Below, in pieces: positions 10,001 through 17,810 of a stretch of DNA of 64,000 nt (position 1 is its first letter; every line of letters starts with the position of its first letter). Below the pieces are notes generated by a model. It made no database searches and was not told where the DNA came from. It was given only the letters and a program-made list of their open reading frames with translations. The translations under genes and the position numbers were made by a program. This stretch comes from a bacterium. Its GTDB lineage: Bacteria; Bacillota; Bacilli; Lactobacillales; Streptococcaceae. The stretch lies in contig CAJNCJ010000003.1 in the NCBI GenBank assembly GCA_905221235.1, positions 1-64,000 on the forward strand, in the 5' to 3' direction.

Positions 10001-12493
10001 AGGATTAACAGTATAAGTGGTAGTTACTGTTCTAGTACCTGGAGTACCAGCTGTTGTTACATTAGCTTCACCTTTGGCTTTTGTCGCGTCTTTTTCATAA
10101 CGAACACTTGGCTCGAGGGGCGTAACAACAACCTTAGATTTAGCACCATCTTTCTTGAAAACTTCCTTTTTCTCTGTTGGAGTAAGGGCACCGGTACTTG
10201 CATTGACCGCGTAGCTGGTTGTCTTCTTAACTACATTATCGCCTTCTTTAAGGTATTCAACCTCATCCTTAGCTGGAACTTTGACCACTGTAGGTTTTGA
10301 TAGGACTACCACTGCTGGTTCTTCACGCGGAACGAGGCTGCCATCTGTAGGATTAACAGTATAAGTGGTAGTGACTGTTCTAGTGCCTGGAGTACCAGCT
10401 GTTGTTACATTAGCTTCACCTTTGGCTTTTGTAGCGTCTTTTTCATAACGAACACTTGGCTCGAGGGGCGTAACGACAACCTTGGCCTTGGCACCATCTT
10501 TCTTGAAAACTTCCTTTTTCTCTGTTGGAGTTAGGGCACCGGTACTTGCATTGACCGCGTAAGTGGTTGTCTTCTTAACTACATTATCGCCTTCTTTGAG
10601 GTATTCAACCTCATCCTTAGCTGGGACTTTGACCACTGTAGGAGTTGACGGTTTGATAACGGGTTGGCCCTCATGCGGAATAAGGCTTCCATCTGTAGGA
10701 TTAACAGTATAAGTGGTAGTTACTGTTCTAGTACCTGGAGTACCAGCTGTTGTTACATTAGCTTCACCTTTGGCTTTTGTCGCGTCTTTTTCATAACGAA
10801 CACTTGGCTCGAGTGGCGTAACAACAACCTTAGATTTGGCACCATCTTTCTTGAAAACTTCATCAAGTGTATTTTTAGTAATCTTCCCTGTATCAGGATC
10901 TTTCATACTCACAGTTGTTGACTTAATGATGTCATCTCCGCGTTTACTGTATACAGCAGTTTCTCCAACTTTTTCTACAGACTTGACTGTTGTAATTTTG
11001 TTATCTTGATAACCTGTCCCATCCAAAGAAATTCGTTTCCCAGATATAAACTCTGATCGTCTATTAATCATATCGGCTTCAAAATAAGAACGTGAACTAT
11101 GACCTCCGCTTGTTGGTCCAACATTTATAACAACATCACTATCATTGCTGACACCTTTTCTTATTGTCGAATCATTATCTACAATATAATGAGTCAATTT
11201 CCCTGACTTAGCTATTTTTTTGCTATCTAAACCCTTTTGCCAAAATTCACGACCAGAAATAAAACTTGTTACAACTTTTGGAGCATTAAATGTTGTTCCT
11301 TTTTTTAATACATTATTATAAAAGTTTCTATAAGCCAACTGTTCTTTAGGAGACATGACTCTGCTGTCAGAATATGCCAACTGATAAGCTTCAACCATTG
11401 CCCGTTGTACTAAATATCCTCCTAAAGAATGTCCTGTCAAATAAAGATTGGTAATACTCTTATCTTTAGCTAGTTCACGCATGATATTTTCTGCCTCTAT
11501 CCCCTGTTGAGGATTTCCCCCGGTCCCCAGAGTTATATCTGCTTTAATATCTTTCGCATCACTTGTTCCACGAAATGCCAACACTTGAGCAGTGCCATTT
11601 GGTAAGTATAAGAAATCACTCTTAGTTTCATACAAGACAGCATCTAGTCCGCTAGATGTATGATAACTTTTCTTCCTTTCCCAATAAGGTCCCAATTCCT
11701 TATTCATCATCATATATTCGTAACGTGGTTTACTGTCACCATTCTTTTTATATAACTCTGATTCTGTTAAGGGTTTCTTATGATTCAGCACTCTATCAAT
11801 ATAATTATCATCACGGTAGGACAATTCCATGAACATAATCATATCGCGCTCACTTACATTCCATTTTAATTTTTCATCTGGCTTTTCTTTACTGTCAATA
11901 ATACCATCACCATCAGTATCTTCTAATAAGGGATGACTATTATAGCCTACATACTTTTTCCCGCCTTTTTCATAAATGTAAAGTTCTTCTTTATCCTTCA
12001 AGTAATCATCATCTGTATAAGCTTCTGGACTTAACTGAGGGCCGTTTAATAACAAACTATCAAGCTTATCACCTTCTGAACCGATTACTCCTGCTTTTAT
12101 TTGCTTAGCATACTCATCAGTTAATTCATACTTTTTAACCTCGGAAGGATTTGATGTTGCTCTCACCGCTGGAGTGCTTGATCTGTCTTCACCCGCCACG
12201 AAATCCCTTGTGGTCAAGCTATTATTTCCCTTATCCCCAGATGTGACGGTTTCTGTAGTCCTTGTAGATCCTATTGGAACATCTCTGGTATCTAACTCAG
12301 AAGAAGGATTATTTTGATTATCTGATATAGGTTGTACTGCTTCTCTTTTCTCCACAGAAGGTAGAGAATTTTCCGTAGAAGCAAGCACTCCCTGAGATGG
12401 TGTAAACAAGGCAATTCCTATTAATACAGAAGCCACTCCAACAGAAAACTTTCGAATCGAAAAACGTTGACGTTTATTAAAAATATCTTTCAT
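7079..12493 (-). CDS. LPXTG-anchored surface protein with lipase-like hydrolase domain and long repeat stalk
   Basis: 1,804 residues. A YSIRK-type signal (~10-39) is followed by a calcium-loop motif DTDGDGIID (~192-200) and an alpha/beta-hydrolase of the class 3 lipase/DUF2974 type: FRGT (~307-310), nucleophile elbow GHSLGG with Ser356, FNAPK (~402), and a likely catalytic His at ~464 (GGHSS). From ~520 on it is repeats: three near-identical 116-residue units (TPLEPSVRYEKDATKAKG), three more G5-like units (IEPEVEYVRDGEREVGTPDE and variants), then two MucBP-like copies (ELMIEVRWIDEDGNVLKSS). LPNTG, a hydrophobic segment and KKKED form the sorting signal. It should be displayed on the wall with the hydrolase at the distal end. 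The substrate is unknown; lipid or ester cleavage is inferred from the family. A catalytic Asp could not be fixed by eye. Confidence 0.93.
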   Translation of the reverse strand: MKDIFNKRQRFSIRKFSVGVASVLIGIALFTPSQGVLASTENSLPSVEKREAVQPISDNQNNPSSELDTRDVPIGSTRTTETVTSGDKGNNSLTTRDFVAGEDRSSTPAVRATSNPSEVKKYELTDEYAKQIKAGVIGSEGDKLDSLLLNGPQLSPEAYTDDDYLKDKEELYIYEKGGKKYVGYNSHPLLEDTDGDGIIDSKEKPDEKLKWNVSERDMIMFMELSYRDDNYIDRVLNHKKPLTESELYKKNGDSKPRYEYMMMNKELGPYWERKKSYHTSSGLDAVLYETKSDFLYLPNGTAQVLAFRGTSDAKDIKADITLGTGGNPQQGIEAENIMRELAKDKSITNLYLTGHSLGGYLVQRAMVEAYQLAYSDSRVMSPKEQLAYRNFYNNVLKKGTTFNAPKVVTSFISGREFWQKGLDSKKIAKSGKLTHYIVDNDSTIRKGVSNDSDVVINVGPTSGGHSSRSYFEADMINRRSEFISGKRISLDGTGYQDNKITTVKSVEKVGETAVYSKRGDDIIKSTTVSMKDPDTGKITKNTLDEVFKKDGAKSKVVVTPLEPSVRYEKDATKAKGEANVTTAGTPGTRTVTTTYTVNPTDGSLIPHEGQPVIKPSTPTVVKVPAKDEVEYLKEGDNVVKKTTTYAVNASTGALTPTEKKEVFKKDGAKAKVVVTPLEPSVRYEKDATKAKGEANVTTAGTPGTRTVTTTYTVNPTDGSLVPREEPAVVVLSKPTVVKVPAKDEVEYLKEGDNVVKKTTSYAVNASTGALTPTEKKEVFKKDGAKSKVVVTPLEPSVRYEKDATKAKGEANVTTAGTPGTRTVTTTYTVNPTDGSLIPHEGQPVIKPSTPTVVKVPAKDEVEYLKEGDNVVKKTTTYAVNASTGALTPTEKKEVFKKDGAKSKVVTKIIPVTTRYETDKTKDVGTNTVTNNGSEGKIVTTTPKLVNETNGTVTDGTPVVSRTEMVPKVVKVGAKDKVVETPIEPEVEYVRDGEREVGTPDERVEGAKGKTVTTTTYDVDSTDGHITEHVGNPVITPAGKTIVKVGAKTKVERNKDDQGRDVIDTTTYEVNPQTGKVTSTTVRTYGTSKEPTTETRLVPSPVVYKKDDSRDKGSDPVREEGTPGEETITTTYEVDPNTGKITPVVGQPVRTKAPTETVVKVPAKDKVVETPIEPEVEYVRDGEREVGTPDERVEGAKGKTVTTTTYDVDPNDGHIREHVGNPVVTPADKTIVKVGAKTKVERNKDAQGRDVIDTTTYEVDPKTGKVTPTTVRTYGTTKEPTVEKRVVPSPVVYEKDNTKEKGTAPTTVKGEDGEDTITTTYTVDTNTGKIIVSEGKPVRTKEPTNTIVRVPAKDKVVETLIEPEVEYVKDGEREVGTPDERVEGVKGKTVTTTTYDVDSNDGHITEDVGNPVVTPAGKTIVKVGAKTKVEQSKDSEGRDVIDTTTYEVDPKTGKVTPTTVRTYGKTKEPKVELEQDPKTGDVTVTPKKPDGSTYPPGTTVEIPGKGDKPIIVTIGEDGKGKVPNSELPEGKVPGTGKITEPGKPAVEVPVENPAKVTIFENGVLPDSIELPELMIEVRWIDEDGNVLKSSVKTGNEKDAEHGSIPGYEFVRTVISENEPVMTHIFSKVSGRTNSNPATPPKVTIFENGVLPASIELPELMIEVRWIDEDGNVLKSSVKTGNEKDAEHRSIPGYEFVRTVIAENEPVMTHIFRKVSSNTNTIPVTPDTNVNSGQDTAAPTTPVQDAVAPNADQVDTKTTNDNGAKSNDSQNVLPNTGTESMRTLASLGLLGMLGGLGLALGKKKED
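9795..10845 (-). repeat. Three 348-bp near-identical coding repeats
   Basis: The motif gcaccatct recurs at 9795, 10143, 10491 and 10839, exactly 348 bp apart (116 codons). The three units differ by only a few bases, suggesting recent amplification or gene conversion. Older, more diverged G5-like units lie downstream at 8.1-9.6 kb. Confidence 0.9.
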
Positions 12494-12715
12494 TTTACAA
12501 ACTTTCTTTCTAACTATTTTTTACAAAATAGAGGCTTCTAATATTTTCCCGTGACAGAATACTAGATCATTTCTTAACTAAAATTTTAGAGCTTTTCCTC
12601 TACTTTATCATAAACTACCACATTGATTTCTAATCATAGAAAAATGGATCGATTAATATTAATAAAATATCAGCAAAATATAAAAAAATGTAAATATTTT
12701 ACTTTCAACACTGCC

Positions 12716-12721
12716 ATTATA
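12716..12721 (-). promoter_or_regulatory. Candidate -10 box for the lipase-like adhesin gene
   Basis: A perfect TATAAT lies on the minus strand about 220 bp upstream of the start codon. No good -35 box sits at 17 bp. The remaining bases of the 12494-12782 spacer show nothing else I recognise. Confidence 0.4.
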
Positions 12722-12782
12722 CCATAAAAAATCATAACACTCATGTGTTTTAAAAAAGGTTTGTCAAAAAGTCTTCAAAATC

Positions 12783-12831
12783 AAAAAACGCATAATATCA
12801 GGTCTTGAAAACCTTGATACTATGCATTTTA
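12783..12831 (-). terminator. Dispersed intergenic hairpin, copy 1; terminator of the hprK operon
   Basis: AAAACGCATAATATCAGG pairs with CCTTGATACTATGCATTTT; on the minus strand it is followed by a T-rich tail. It is the same element as at 17746-17791 and 53771-53818. The bases outside the stem (gtcttcaaaatca) also match the 53.8 kb copy in reverse. Confidence 0.8.
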
Positions 12832-12890
12832 TCTTATACCATTTACTAGATTTGCGACTACTATTGAATTTTTATCCAACTCTGTCAAAT

Positions 12891-13286
12891 CTAGATTTTT
12901 TCTTCTTTGATATCAATCACAATCTCTTCTGATTGGTCAAGAGCTTCAGCCTTTTCTTGCCATTGTTCCTTGAGATTATTGAATTGATTTTTTGATGCTT
13001 CTGTCGCTTGACTGGCACATGATTTGGCTTGAGCAAGTACACTGTCCACAGTGATTTCTCCTGCCTCAACCTGTTCTTTGGTTTTCAGAACAAAATCTGT
13101 AGCCTGCTCCTTAACTTCTGTCAGTTTTTCACAGACTTGCTCCTTGGCATACTCCGGATTTTCTCTCAAATCATCTAGAAAATCTTGAGCCTGACTGCAA
13201 ACTTGTTTGCCCTTGTCGCTTGTTAAAAACAAGGCAAGAGCTGCACCTGAAACGGTTCCTAAAAGGATTGAGGATAGTTTACCCAT
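12891..13286 (-). CDS. YtxH-domain small membrane/stress protein
   Basis: 131 residues. The N-terminus (MGKLSSILLGTVSGAALALFLTSDKGK) has the short hydrophobic stretch and Gly/Ala pattern of YtxH-family proteins, followed by a charged, helix-rich tail with repeated Lys/Glu/Gln that is probably coiled coil. The start has a GGAG site. It is the last gene of the hprK-lgt-DUF948 operon, 15 bp after its neighbour; these two small proteins commonly travel together and may work at the membrane. YtxH relatives in Bacillus are stress-induced, but no biochemical activity is known, so no function is assigned. Confidence 0.8.
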   Translation of the reverse strand: MGKLSSILLGTVSGAALALFLTSDKGKQVCSQAQDFLDDLRENPEYAKEQVCEKLTEVKEQATDFVLKTKEQVEAGEITVDSVLAQAKSCASQATEASKNQFNNLKEQWQEKAEALDQSEEIVIDIKEEKI

Positions 13287-13301
13287 AAGGAATCTCCTTT
13301 T

Positions 13302-13685
13302 TTATTTTTTGAAAAATTTACTTGCAAGACGAAGGGCTGACAAACTTGCACCAGTCTTGAGTGTTTTTGAACCAGCTGATGAAGCTTTCTTGCTCAAGAC
13401 ACGCGCATGGTCATTTAGGTCTGAAACAGATAGAGATAAATCTGCAACAGCACTAAAAAGTGGATCAATCGTTGCCACCTTGACATTGATATCATCTGCC
13501 AAGACATTGACCTTAGCCAACAATTCATTGGTATGATGCAAGGTCACATCCACATCTGAAGTCAAGGTTTTAATCGTCTTCTCTGTTTCATCGATGACAC
13601 GACCAAGCTTTTGTACAGTGATAATCAGATAAACCAAAAAGACAATCAAAGCAAGGGCAACAAGTATATATGCAACTTCTAACAT
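13302..13685 (-). CDS. DUF948 (YoxC-like) membrane protein
   Basis: 127 residues. One N-terminal transmembrane helix (~3-25, AYILVALALIVFLVYLIITV) is followed by a long helical, probably coiled-coil region (LTSDVDVTLHHTNELL, SLSVSDLNDHARVLSKK) and a basic end (ASKFFKK). This is the pattern of the DUF948 family, membrane-anchored coiled-coil proteins whose role is unknown. The ATG has a strong GAGGAGG site that overlaps the end of lgt, so the two are translationally linked. It shares the operon with the YtxH-like protein downstream. Confidence 0.8.
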   Translation of the reverse strand: MLEVAYILVALALIVFLVYLIITVQKLGRVIDETEKTIKTLTSDVDVTLHHTNELLAKVNVLADDINVKVATIDPLFSAVADLSLSVSDLNDHARVLSKKASSAGSKTLKTGASLSALRLASKFFKK

Positions 13686-14474
13686 TTAGTTTTCCTCCTC
13701 TGTAACATAGTAAGGGGCCTTCTTTCGATTTTGATAAAGAATGATAAAAATACCCAATCCGATAAGGACAACTGATAGCCATTGAGATACTCGAAGACCA
13801 AAGAACATGAGGCTATCTGTCCGCATGCCTTCGATGACCATACGACCAAAACCATACCAAATCAAGTAGAAGGCAGTGATATGACCTCGTCTGAGGCTCT
13901 TCCATTTTCGTCTCAATATCAAAATCAAGGCAAATCCAAGTAGATTCCATAGAGACTCATAAAGGAAGGTCGGCTGACGGTAGCTCCCTTCAATATACAT
14001 CTGGTCACGGATAAAGCCAGGTAGATAATTCAGATTATCCACTGCAGCCCCGTAGGCTTCTTGGTTAAAGAAATTGCCCCAGCGACCCAAACTTTGGGCA
14101 ATCATAACGCTAGGCGCTGCAATATCTAGAAAATCCCAAGTATTAATAAGTTTACGATCAGCAAAGATATAAAGTACAATAGCCCCTGTAATCAGACCAC
14201 CGTAAATGGCCAAACCACCATTCCAAATGGCAAAAATTTCTCCGACATTCTGACTATAGTAATCAAAACGGAAAATAACATAGTAGAGACGAGCTCCTAA
14301 AATAGCCAGAGGAAAGGCTATCAAGATAAAATCTAAAATATCGTCTGGTATGATCTTCTTTCTCGGCGCTTCTTTCATGGTCAAATAAACCGCAAGAATC
14401 AAACCTGTCACAATACACAAGGCATACCAACGAATGGCTAGAGGACCTAGATGAATAGCAATTGGATCAAGCAT
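13686..14474 (-). CDS. lgt: Prolipoprotein diacylglyceryl transferase
   Basis: 262 residues from the ATG at 14474 ([10 protein letters not shown]), which has a GAGGTG site 4 bp ahead; a start seven codons upstream lacks one. The enzyme moves diacylglycerol from phosphatidylglycerol to the lipobox cysteine of prolipoproteins, the first step of lipoprotein maturation, in the cytoplasmic membrane. The Lgt signature [12 protein letters not shown] (~131-142) and the N-terminal [11 protein letters not shown] are present, with about seven hydrophobic helices. It overlaps hprK by 8 bp, the usual streptococcal arrangement, so expression follows hprK. Confidence 0.97.
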   Translation of the reverse strand: MLDPIAIHLGPLAIRWYALCIVTGLILAVYLTMKEAPRKKIIPDDILDFILIAFPLAILGARLYYVIFRFDYYSQNVGEIFAIWNGGLAIYGGLITGAIVLYIFADRKLINTWDFLDIAAPSVMIAQSLGRWGNFFNQEAYGAAVDNLNYLPGFIRDQMYIEGSYRQPTFLYESLWNLLGFALILILRRKWKSLRRGHITAFYLIWYGFGRMVIEGMRTDSLMFFGLRVSQWLSVVLIGLGIFIILYQNRKKAPYYVTEEEN

Positions 14475-15402
14475 TAGACACCTCGTTTTGAGCAATAAGA
14501 TTTGTCAAGCGTTCTTCGAACAAACGGGTCGCATCAAAGCCCATTTCCTTGGCACGATAATTCATGGCAGCTGCCTCAATCACAACAGAGATATTTCGAC
14601 CTGTTTTAACTGGGATGCGGATACGAGGAATAGCAACGCCAGAAATTTCTAGTTCCTCTGGATTGTTTCCAAGACGATCAAAGGTCTTATGTGTATCATA
14701 GTTTTCCAAGTAAACAGCCAGCTGGACTTGTGAAGAGTCCTTGACCGCACTCGCACCGTAGAGACTCATAACATCGATAATCCCAACCCCACGAATCTCA
14801 ATCAGGTGTCTCAAGATTTCAGCTGGTTCACCCCAAAGAGTAATCTCGTCCTTGGCAAAGATATCGACACGGTCATCTGCCACCAAGCGGTGACCACGTT
14901 TGACAAGCTCAAGACCTGTCTCACTCTTACCGATTCCACTATCGCCTTGAATCAAGACACCCATCCCATAGATATCCATCAAAACACCGTGCACACTGGT
15001 ACGTTCTGCCAAACGAGAATCCAGATAACTAGATAACTCTCCAGACAAACGACTAGTAGCCGTACGGCTGGTTAAAATAGCAATCTTACACTCTCTGGCT
15101 GCCTTTAGCATCTCCTCTGGAACCACCAAACCACGGGCAACAATGACCGCAGGTGTCTCAGGTAGAAACATTTTTTTCAAAACTTCATAGCGGCTGTTGG
15201 AAGGCATGCTGATCAGATAAGACCACTCCTTCATCCCCAAAAGTTGAATCCGCTCTGGCGTATAGTAGTCAAAATAGCCTGTCATTTCAAGACCAGGTCG
15301 CGTAATATCCGCTGTATTGATTTCCTTTTCAAGCAATTCTGGTTCGCCATAGACAATGTCTAGTCTAAGCTTTTCAATCACTTCTTTTACTAAAACCGAC
15401 AT
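14467..15402 (-). CDS. hprK: HPr kinase/phosphorylase
   Basis: 311 residues from the ATG at 15402 (MSVLVKEV). An ATG 3 bp upstream lies too close to the AAGGAGG site. HprK phosphorylates and dephosphorylates Ser46 of the phosphocarrier HPr in response to ATP and sugar intermediates, and so sets carbon catabolite repression through CcpA. The N-terminal domain ends near 130. The C-terminal kinase has a Walker A loop GDSGIGKSE (~153-161), the DDRVDIF element and the family signature [13 protein letters not shown]. First gene of a four-gene operon with lgt, DUF948 and YtxH proteins. Confidence 0.98.
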   Translation of the reverse strand: MSVLVKEVIEKLRLDIVYGEPELLEKEINTADITRPGLEMTGYFDYYTPERIQLLGMKEWSYLISMPSNSRYEVLKKMFLPETPAVIVARGLVVPEEMLKAARECKIAILTSRTATSRLSGELSSYLDSRLAERTSVHGVLMDIYGMGVLIQGDSGIGKSETGLELVKRGHRLVADDRVDIFAKDEITLWGEPAEILRHLIEIRGVGIIDVMSLYGASAVKDSSQVQLAVYLENYDTHKTFDRLGNNPEELEISGVAIPRIRIPVKTGRNISVVIEAAAMNYRAKEMGFDATRLFEERLTNLIAQNEVSNA

Positions 15403-15433
15403 CATTTCCTCCTTCAATCGAGTTCTTTTTACT

Positions 15434-15439
15434 ATTATA
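15434..15439 (-). promoter_or_regulatory. Extended -10 promoter of the hprK operon
   Basis: TGATATAAT on the minus strand, 32 bp before the hprK start. The -35 region is a poor match, as is common for extended -10 promoters. Confidence 0.6.
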
Positions 15440-15495
15440 TCAAATTGTCCTTAGAAGTTTCAGATTTTTGCAGGCTTTGGAGTATTTATTTAAAA

Positions 15496-15523
15496 GAAAA
15501 AGGACTAGATTTCTCTAGCCTTT
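15496..15523 (-). terminator. Terminator of rpsU
   Basis: On the minus strand AAAGGCTAGA pairs with TCTAGTCCTTT (one bulge) around a GAAA loop and continues into TTTTTCTTTT. Confidence 0.8.
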
Positions 15524-15532
15524 CAGTTCTAA

Positions 15533-15709
15533 TTAGAATTTTTTACGTTTACGAGCTGCTTCTGATTTACGTTTACGTTTTACAGAAGGTTTTTCATAGA
15601 ATTCACGTTTGCGTGTTTCTTGAAGAGTACCAGCTTTAGTAACCGCACGTTTGAAACGACGAAGTGCGTCGTCAAGAGATTCATTCTTACGTACTACTGT
15701 TTTAGACAT
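15533..15709 (-). CDS. rpsU: 30S ribosomal protein bS21
   Basis: 58 residues from the ATG at 15709 ([10 protein letters not shown]). An in-frame ATG eight codons upstream would add a tail not seen in the family, and a GAAGGGAG site sits before the chosen start. S21 is a small basic protein of the small ribosomal subunit platform, near the anti-Shine-Dalgarno end of 16S rRNA. The sequence is typical: [30 protein letters not shown] and a basic tail ARKRKKF. It is transcribed alone, with its own promoter and terminator. Confidence 0.98.
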
Positions 15710-15743
15710 TTTTTTCACTCCCTTCAAGTTCAAGATCTATTCT

Positions 15744-15772
15744 ATTTTACACGTAAAAGGAATAATTGTCAA
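15744..15772 (-). promoter_or_regulatory. SigA promoter of rpsU
   Basis: TTGACA (15767-15772), 17-bp spacer and TAAAAT (15744-15749) on the minus strand, 35 bp before the start codon. Confidence 0.85.
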
Positions 15773-15847
15773 GAAAAAATGCGGTTAATTTTTGATTTTT
15801 TCTTCCATTTATACAAGAGTTGAAGGCGTTCAATAGAACATTGCTTT

Positions 15848-16555
15848 TTATTTTTCGAGTAAGCTAAGGGCTTCAGCATCCGCAATAATGGTCACATCAG
15901 GGTGGTTTTGCAGGCTACTAGCTGGTAGACTTTCAGTCACTGGACCAGAAACTGTTCCGGCAATGGCTTCTGCTTTTGATTCACCATAAGCAAAGAGAAT
16001 AATAGACTTGGCATCCAAGATGTTTTTAATCCCCATTGAAATGGCTTGGGTTGGAACATCTTCAATTTTGTCAAAGAAGCGAGCATTGGCTTCGATAGTA
16101 GACTGATCAAGCTCTACTAGATGTGTTTGACTGTCAAATGGAGTGCCAGGCTCATTAAATCCGATATGTCCATTGCGACCAATTCCCAAGATTTGCAGAT
16201 CAACTGGATGGTCAGCCAAAATTTGGTTGTAGCGTTCAACTTCAGCTTCAGCATGATCCTTAACCCCACGAGGCAAGAAACTTTCTTTAAATGGTTTTTG
16301 GTTGAACAAGTTTTCTTGCATGAAGTGACGGTAAGACTGAGGATTGTCGCCATCAAGGCCTACATACTCATCAAGGTTGACACTGGTTAGATTTGAAAAA
16401 TCAAGGTCACTCTCAACAATTTCCTTGTAAAATTCAAGTGGGCTACTTCCTGTCGCAAGTCCTAGGGTTTGAGCGCCGTTGGCCATTTTTTCCTTCAAAA
16501 TCTCAAAAGCAACTTTTCCACCTTCAATTTGGTTTTCAACTTTAATGACTTTCAT
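15848..16555 (-). CDS. nagB: Glucosamine-6-phosphate deaminase
   Basis: 235 residues from the ATG at 16555 (MKVIKVEN), with GGAGG 8 bp ahead; an ATG five codons upstream overlaps the ribosome site. It converts glucosamine-6-phosphate to fructose-6-phosphate and ammonia, feeding amino sugars from host glycans and recycled peptidoglycan into glycolysis. Family motifs are clear: LGLATGSSP (phosphate loop), [10 protein letters not shown], and the catalytic [13 protein letters not shown]. The length fits the short Gram-positive NagB form. Its promoter carries a palindrome that looks like a NagR operator. It is divergent from queA. Confidence 0.97.
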   Translation of the reverse strand: MKVIKVENQIEGGKVAFEILKEKMANGAQTLGLATGSSPLEFYKEIVESDLDFSNLTSVNLDEYVGLDGDNPQSYRHFMQENLFNQKPFKESFLPRGVKDHAEAEVERYNQILADHPVDLQILGIGRNGHIGFNEPGTPFDSQTHLVELDQSTIEANARFFDKIEDVPTQAISMGIKNILDAKSIILFAYGESKAEAIAGTVSGPVTESLPASSLQNHPDVTIIADAEALSLLEK

Positions 16556-16584
16556 CTTTTCATCCTCCATTTCTGTCTATATTT

Positions 16585-16613
16585 ATTATATGGTATAGAC
16601 CAATTTTTGTCAA
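16585..16613 (-). promoter_or_regulatory. Consensus SigA promoter of nagB
   Basis: TTGACA (16608-16613), 17-bp spacer and TATAAT (16585-16590) on the minus strand: a perfect consensus, which suggests a strong promoter held in check by a repressor. A cre-like sequence (gtgaaaacgatttaa, 16613-16627; two mismatches to the CcpA consensus) lies at the -35 end. Confidence 0.9.
16591..16604. promoter_or_regulatory. Candidate NagR (GntR/HutC-type) operator in the nagB promoter spacer
   Basis: The palindrome TGGTATAGACCA fills most of the spacer between the -35 and -10 boxes. It has the TGGTnTAnACCA form bound by NagR/DasR-type repressors that respond to amino-sugar phosphates. A wider inverted repeat GTCTATA...TATAGAC (16576-16600) overlaps the -10 box. 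Confidence 0.7.
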
Positions 16614-16663
16614 GTGAAAACGATTTAATTTCTAAAAAAAGAGCGACTATACTTGAAACATGT

Positions 16664-16669
16664 TATAAT
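16664..16669 (+). promoter_or_regulatory. Extended -10 promoter of queA
   Basis: TGTTATAAT on the plus strand, with the start codon about 36 bp downstream. The -35 region is weak. Confidence 0.6.
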
Positions 16670-16705
16670 GGATAGGATTAGAACTTAGAAAGAATGAACA
16701 GATAT

Positions 16706-17734
16706 ATGAATACAGCTGATTTTGATTTCCACTTGCCTGAAGAATTGATTGCCCAAACACCCCTTGAAAAACGAGATGCCTCTAAACTCCTCATCGTCAA
16801 CCGTGAGACGGGAGAAATGCAGGATAAACACTTCCACTCTATTATTGATATGCTGGAACCTGGTGATGCCCTTGTCATGAACGACACCCGTGTTCTCCCT
16901 GCCCGCCTTTATGGTCAAAAGGAAGAAACTGGAGGTCATGTGGAACTGCTTCTGCTCAAAAATACTGCTGGAGATGAGTGGGAGGTTCTGGCAAAACCTG
17001 CCAAACGCCTCAAGGTTGGCACTCGTGTCAGATTTGGTGATGGCCGTCTCAGCGCTGTCGTTACGAAAGAATTGACCCACGGGGGCCGCATTGTCCGCTT
17101 TGAATACCAAGGAATTTTCCTAGAAGTTTTGGAAAGTCTGGGTGAAATGCCTCTGCCACCTTATATCCATGAAAAACTGGATGATCGTGAACGCTATCAA
17201 ACGGTCTACGCCAAAGAAAGCGGTTCTGCTGCTGCACCAACTGCTGGACTACACTTCACTAAAGAATTGCTGGCAGAAATCCAAGCTAAAGGTGTTCATC
17301 TAGTCTATCTGACGCTTCATGTCGGGCTCGGAACCTTTAGACCCGTTTCAGTTGACAATCTGGACGAACATGAAATGCACTCAGAATTCTACCAACTTTC
17401 TGAGGAAGCTGCTGGCACCCTTCGCTCTGTTAAGGAAAACGGTGGTCGCGTCATTGCTGTCGGAACTACTTCTATCCGCACATTGGAGACTATTGGTTCC
17501 AAGTTTGATGGACAAATTCAGGCAGATTCTGGCTGGACCAATATCTTTATCAAACCTGGCTACGAATGGAAGGTTGTCGATGCCTTCTCAACTAACTTCC
17601 ACCTGCCAAAATCAACTCTAGTCATGTTGGTTTCTGCCTTTGCCGGCCGTGAATTAGTCTTAGAGGCCTACCACCATGCCATCCAAGAACACTACCGCTT
17701 CTTTAGTTTTGGCGATGCCATGTTTATCTATTAA
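16706..17734 (+). CDS. queA: tRNA preQ1(34) S-adenosylmethionine ribosyltransferase-isomerase
   Basis: 342 residues from the ATG at 16706 ([17 protein letters not shown]), the usual QueA N-terminus; an ATG at 16694 is an alternative with four more residues. QueA transfers and isomerises the ribosyl group of S-adenosylmethionine onto 7-aminomethyl-7-deazaguanine at wobble position 34 of tRNA, giving epoxyqueuosine. Family motifs include [33 protein letters not shown] and [11 protein letters not shown]. It is a single gene divergent from nagB and followed by a hairpin terminator. Confidence 0.97.
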   Translation: MNTADFDFHLPEELIAQTPLEKRDASKLLIVNRETGEMQDKHFHSIIDMLEPGDALVMNDTRVLPARLYGQKEETGGHVELLLLKNTAGDEWEVLAKPAKRLKVGTRVRFGDGRLSAVVTKELTHGGRIVRFEYQGIFLEVLESLGEMPLPPYIHEKLDDRERYQTVYAKESGSAAAPTAGLHFTKELLAEIQAKGVHLVYLTLHVGLGTFRPVSVDNLDEHEMHSEFYQLSEEAAGTLRSVKENGGRVIAVGTTSIRTLETIGSKFDGQIQADSGWTNIFIKPGYEWKVVDAFSTNFHLPKSTLVMLVSAFAGRELVLEAYHHAIQEHYRFFSFGDAMFIY

Positions 17735-17745
17735 TTTACATAATC

Positions 17746-17791
17746 AAAAAACGCATATTATCAGGCATGAAACCTTGATAGTATGCGTTTT
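17746..17791. terminator. Dispersed intergenic hairpin, copy 2; bidirectional terminator
   Basis: AAAAACGCATATTATCAGG pairs with CCTTGATAGTATGCGTTTT. It lies between the converging queA and YihY-family genes and can end both transcripts, with T runs on both strands. Confidence 0.8.
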
Positions 17792-17810
17792 GTAATAGAT
17801 AAAAAATAAA

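Noticed and set aside
9968..10300. Plus-strand open frame of 110 codons repeated at 10664
   Set aside because: Both are antisense to the 348-bp repeats, which is why they look alike.
12846..12894. Inverted repeat CTAGATTTG/CAAATCTAG around the end of the YtxH gene
   Set aside because: Nine-base arms with a 31-nt loop and no T run; a better terminator lies just downstream.
13207..13536. Plus-strand open frame of 109 codons
   Set aside because: Antisense to the YtxH and DUF948 genes, crossing both.
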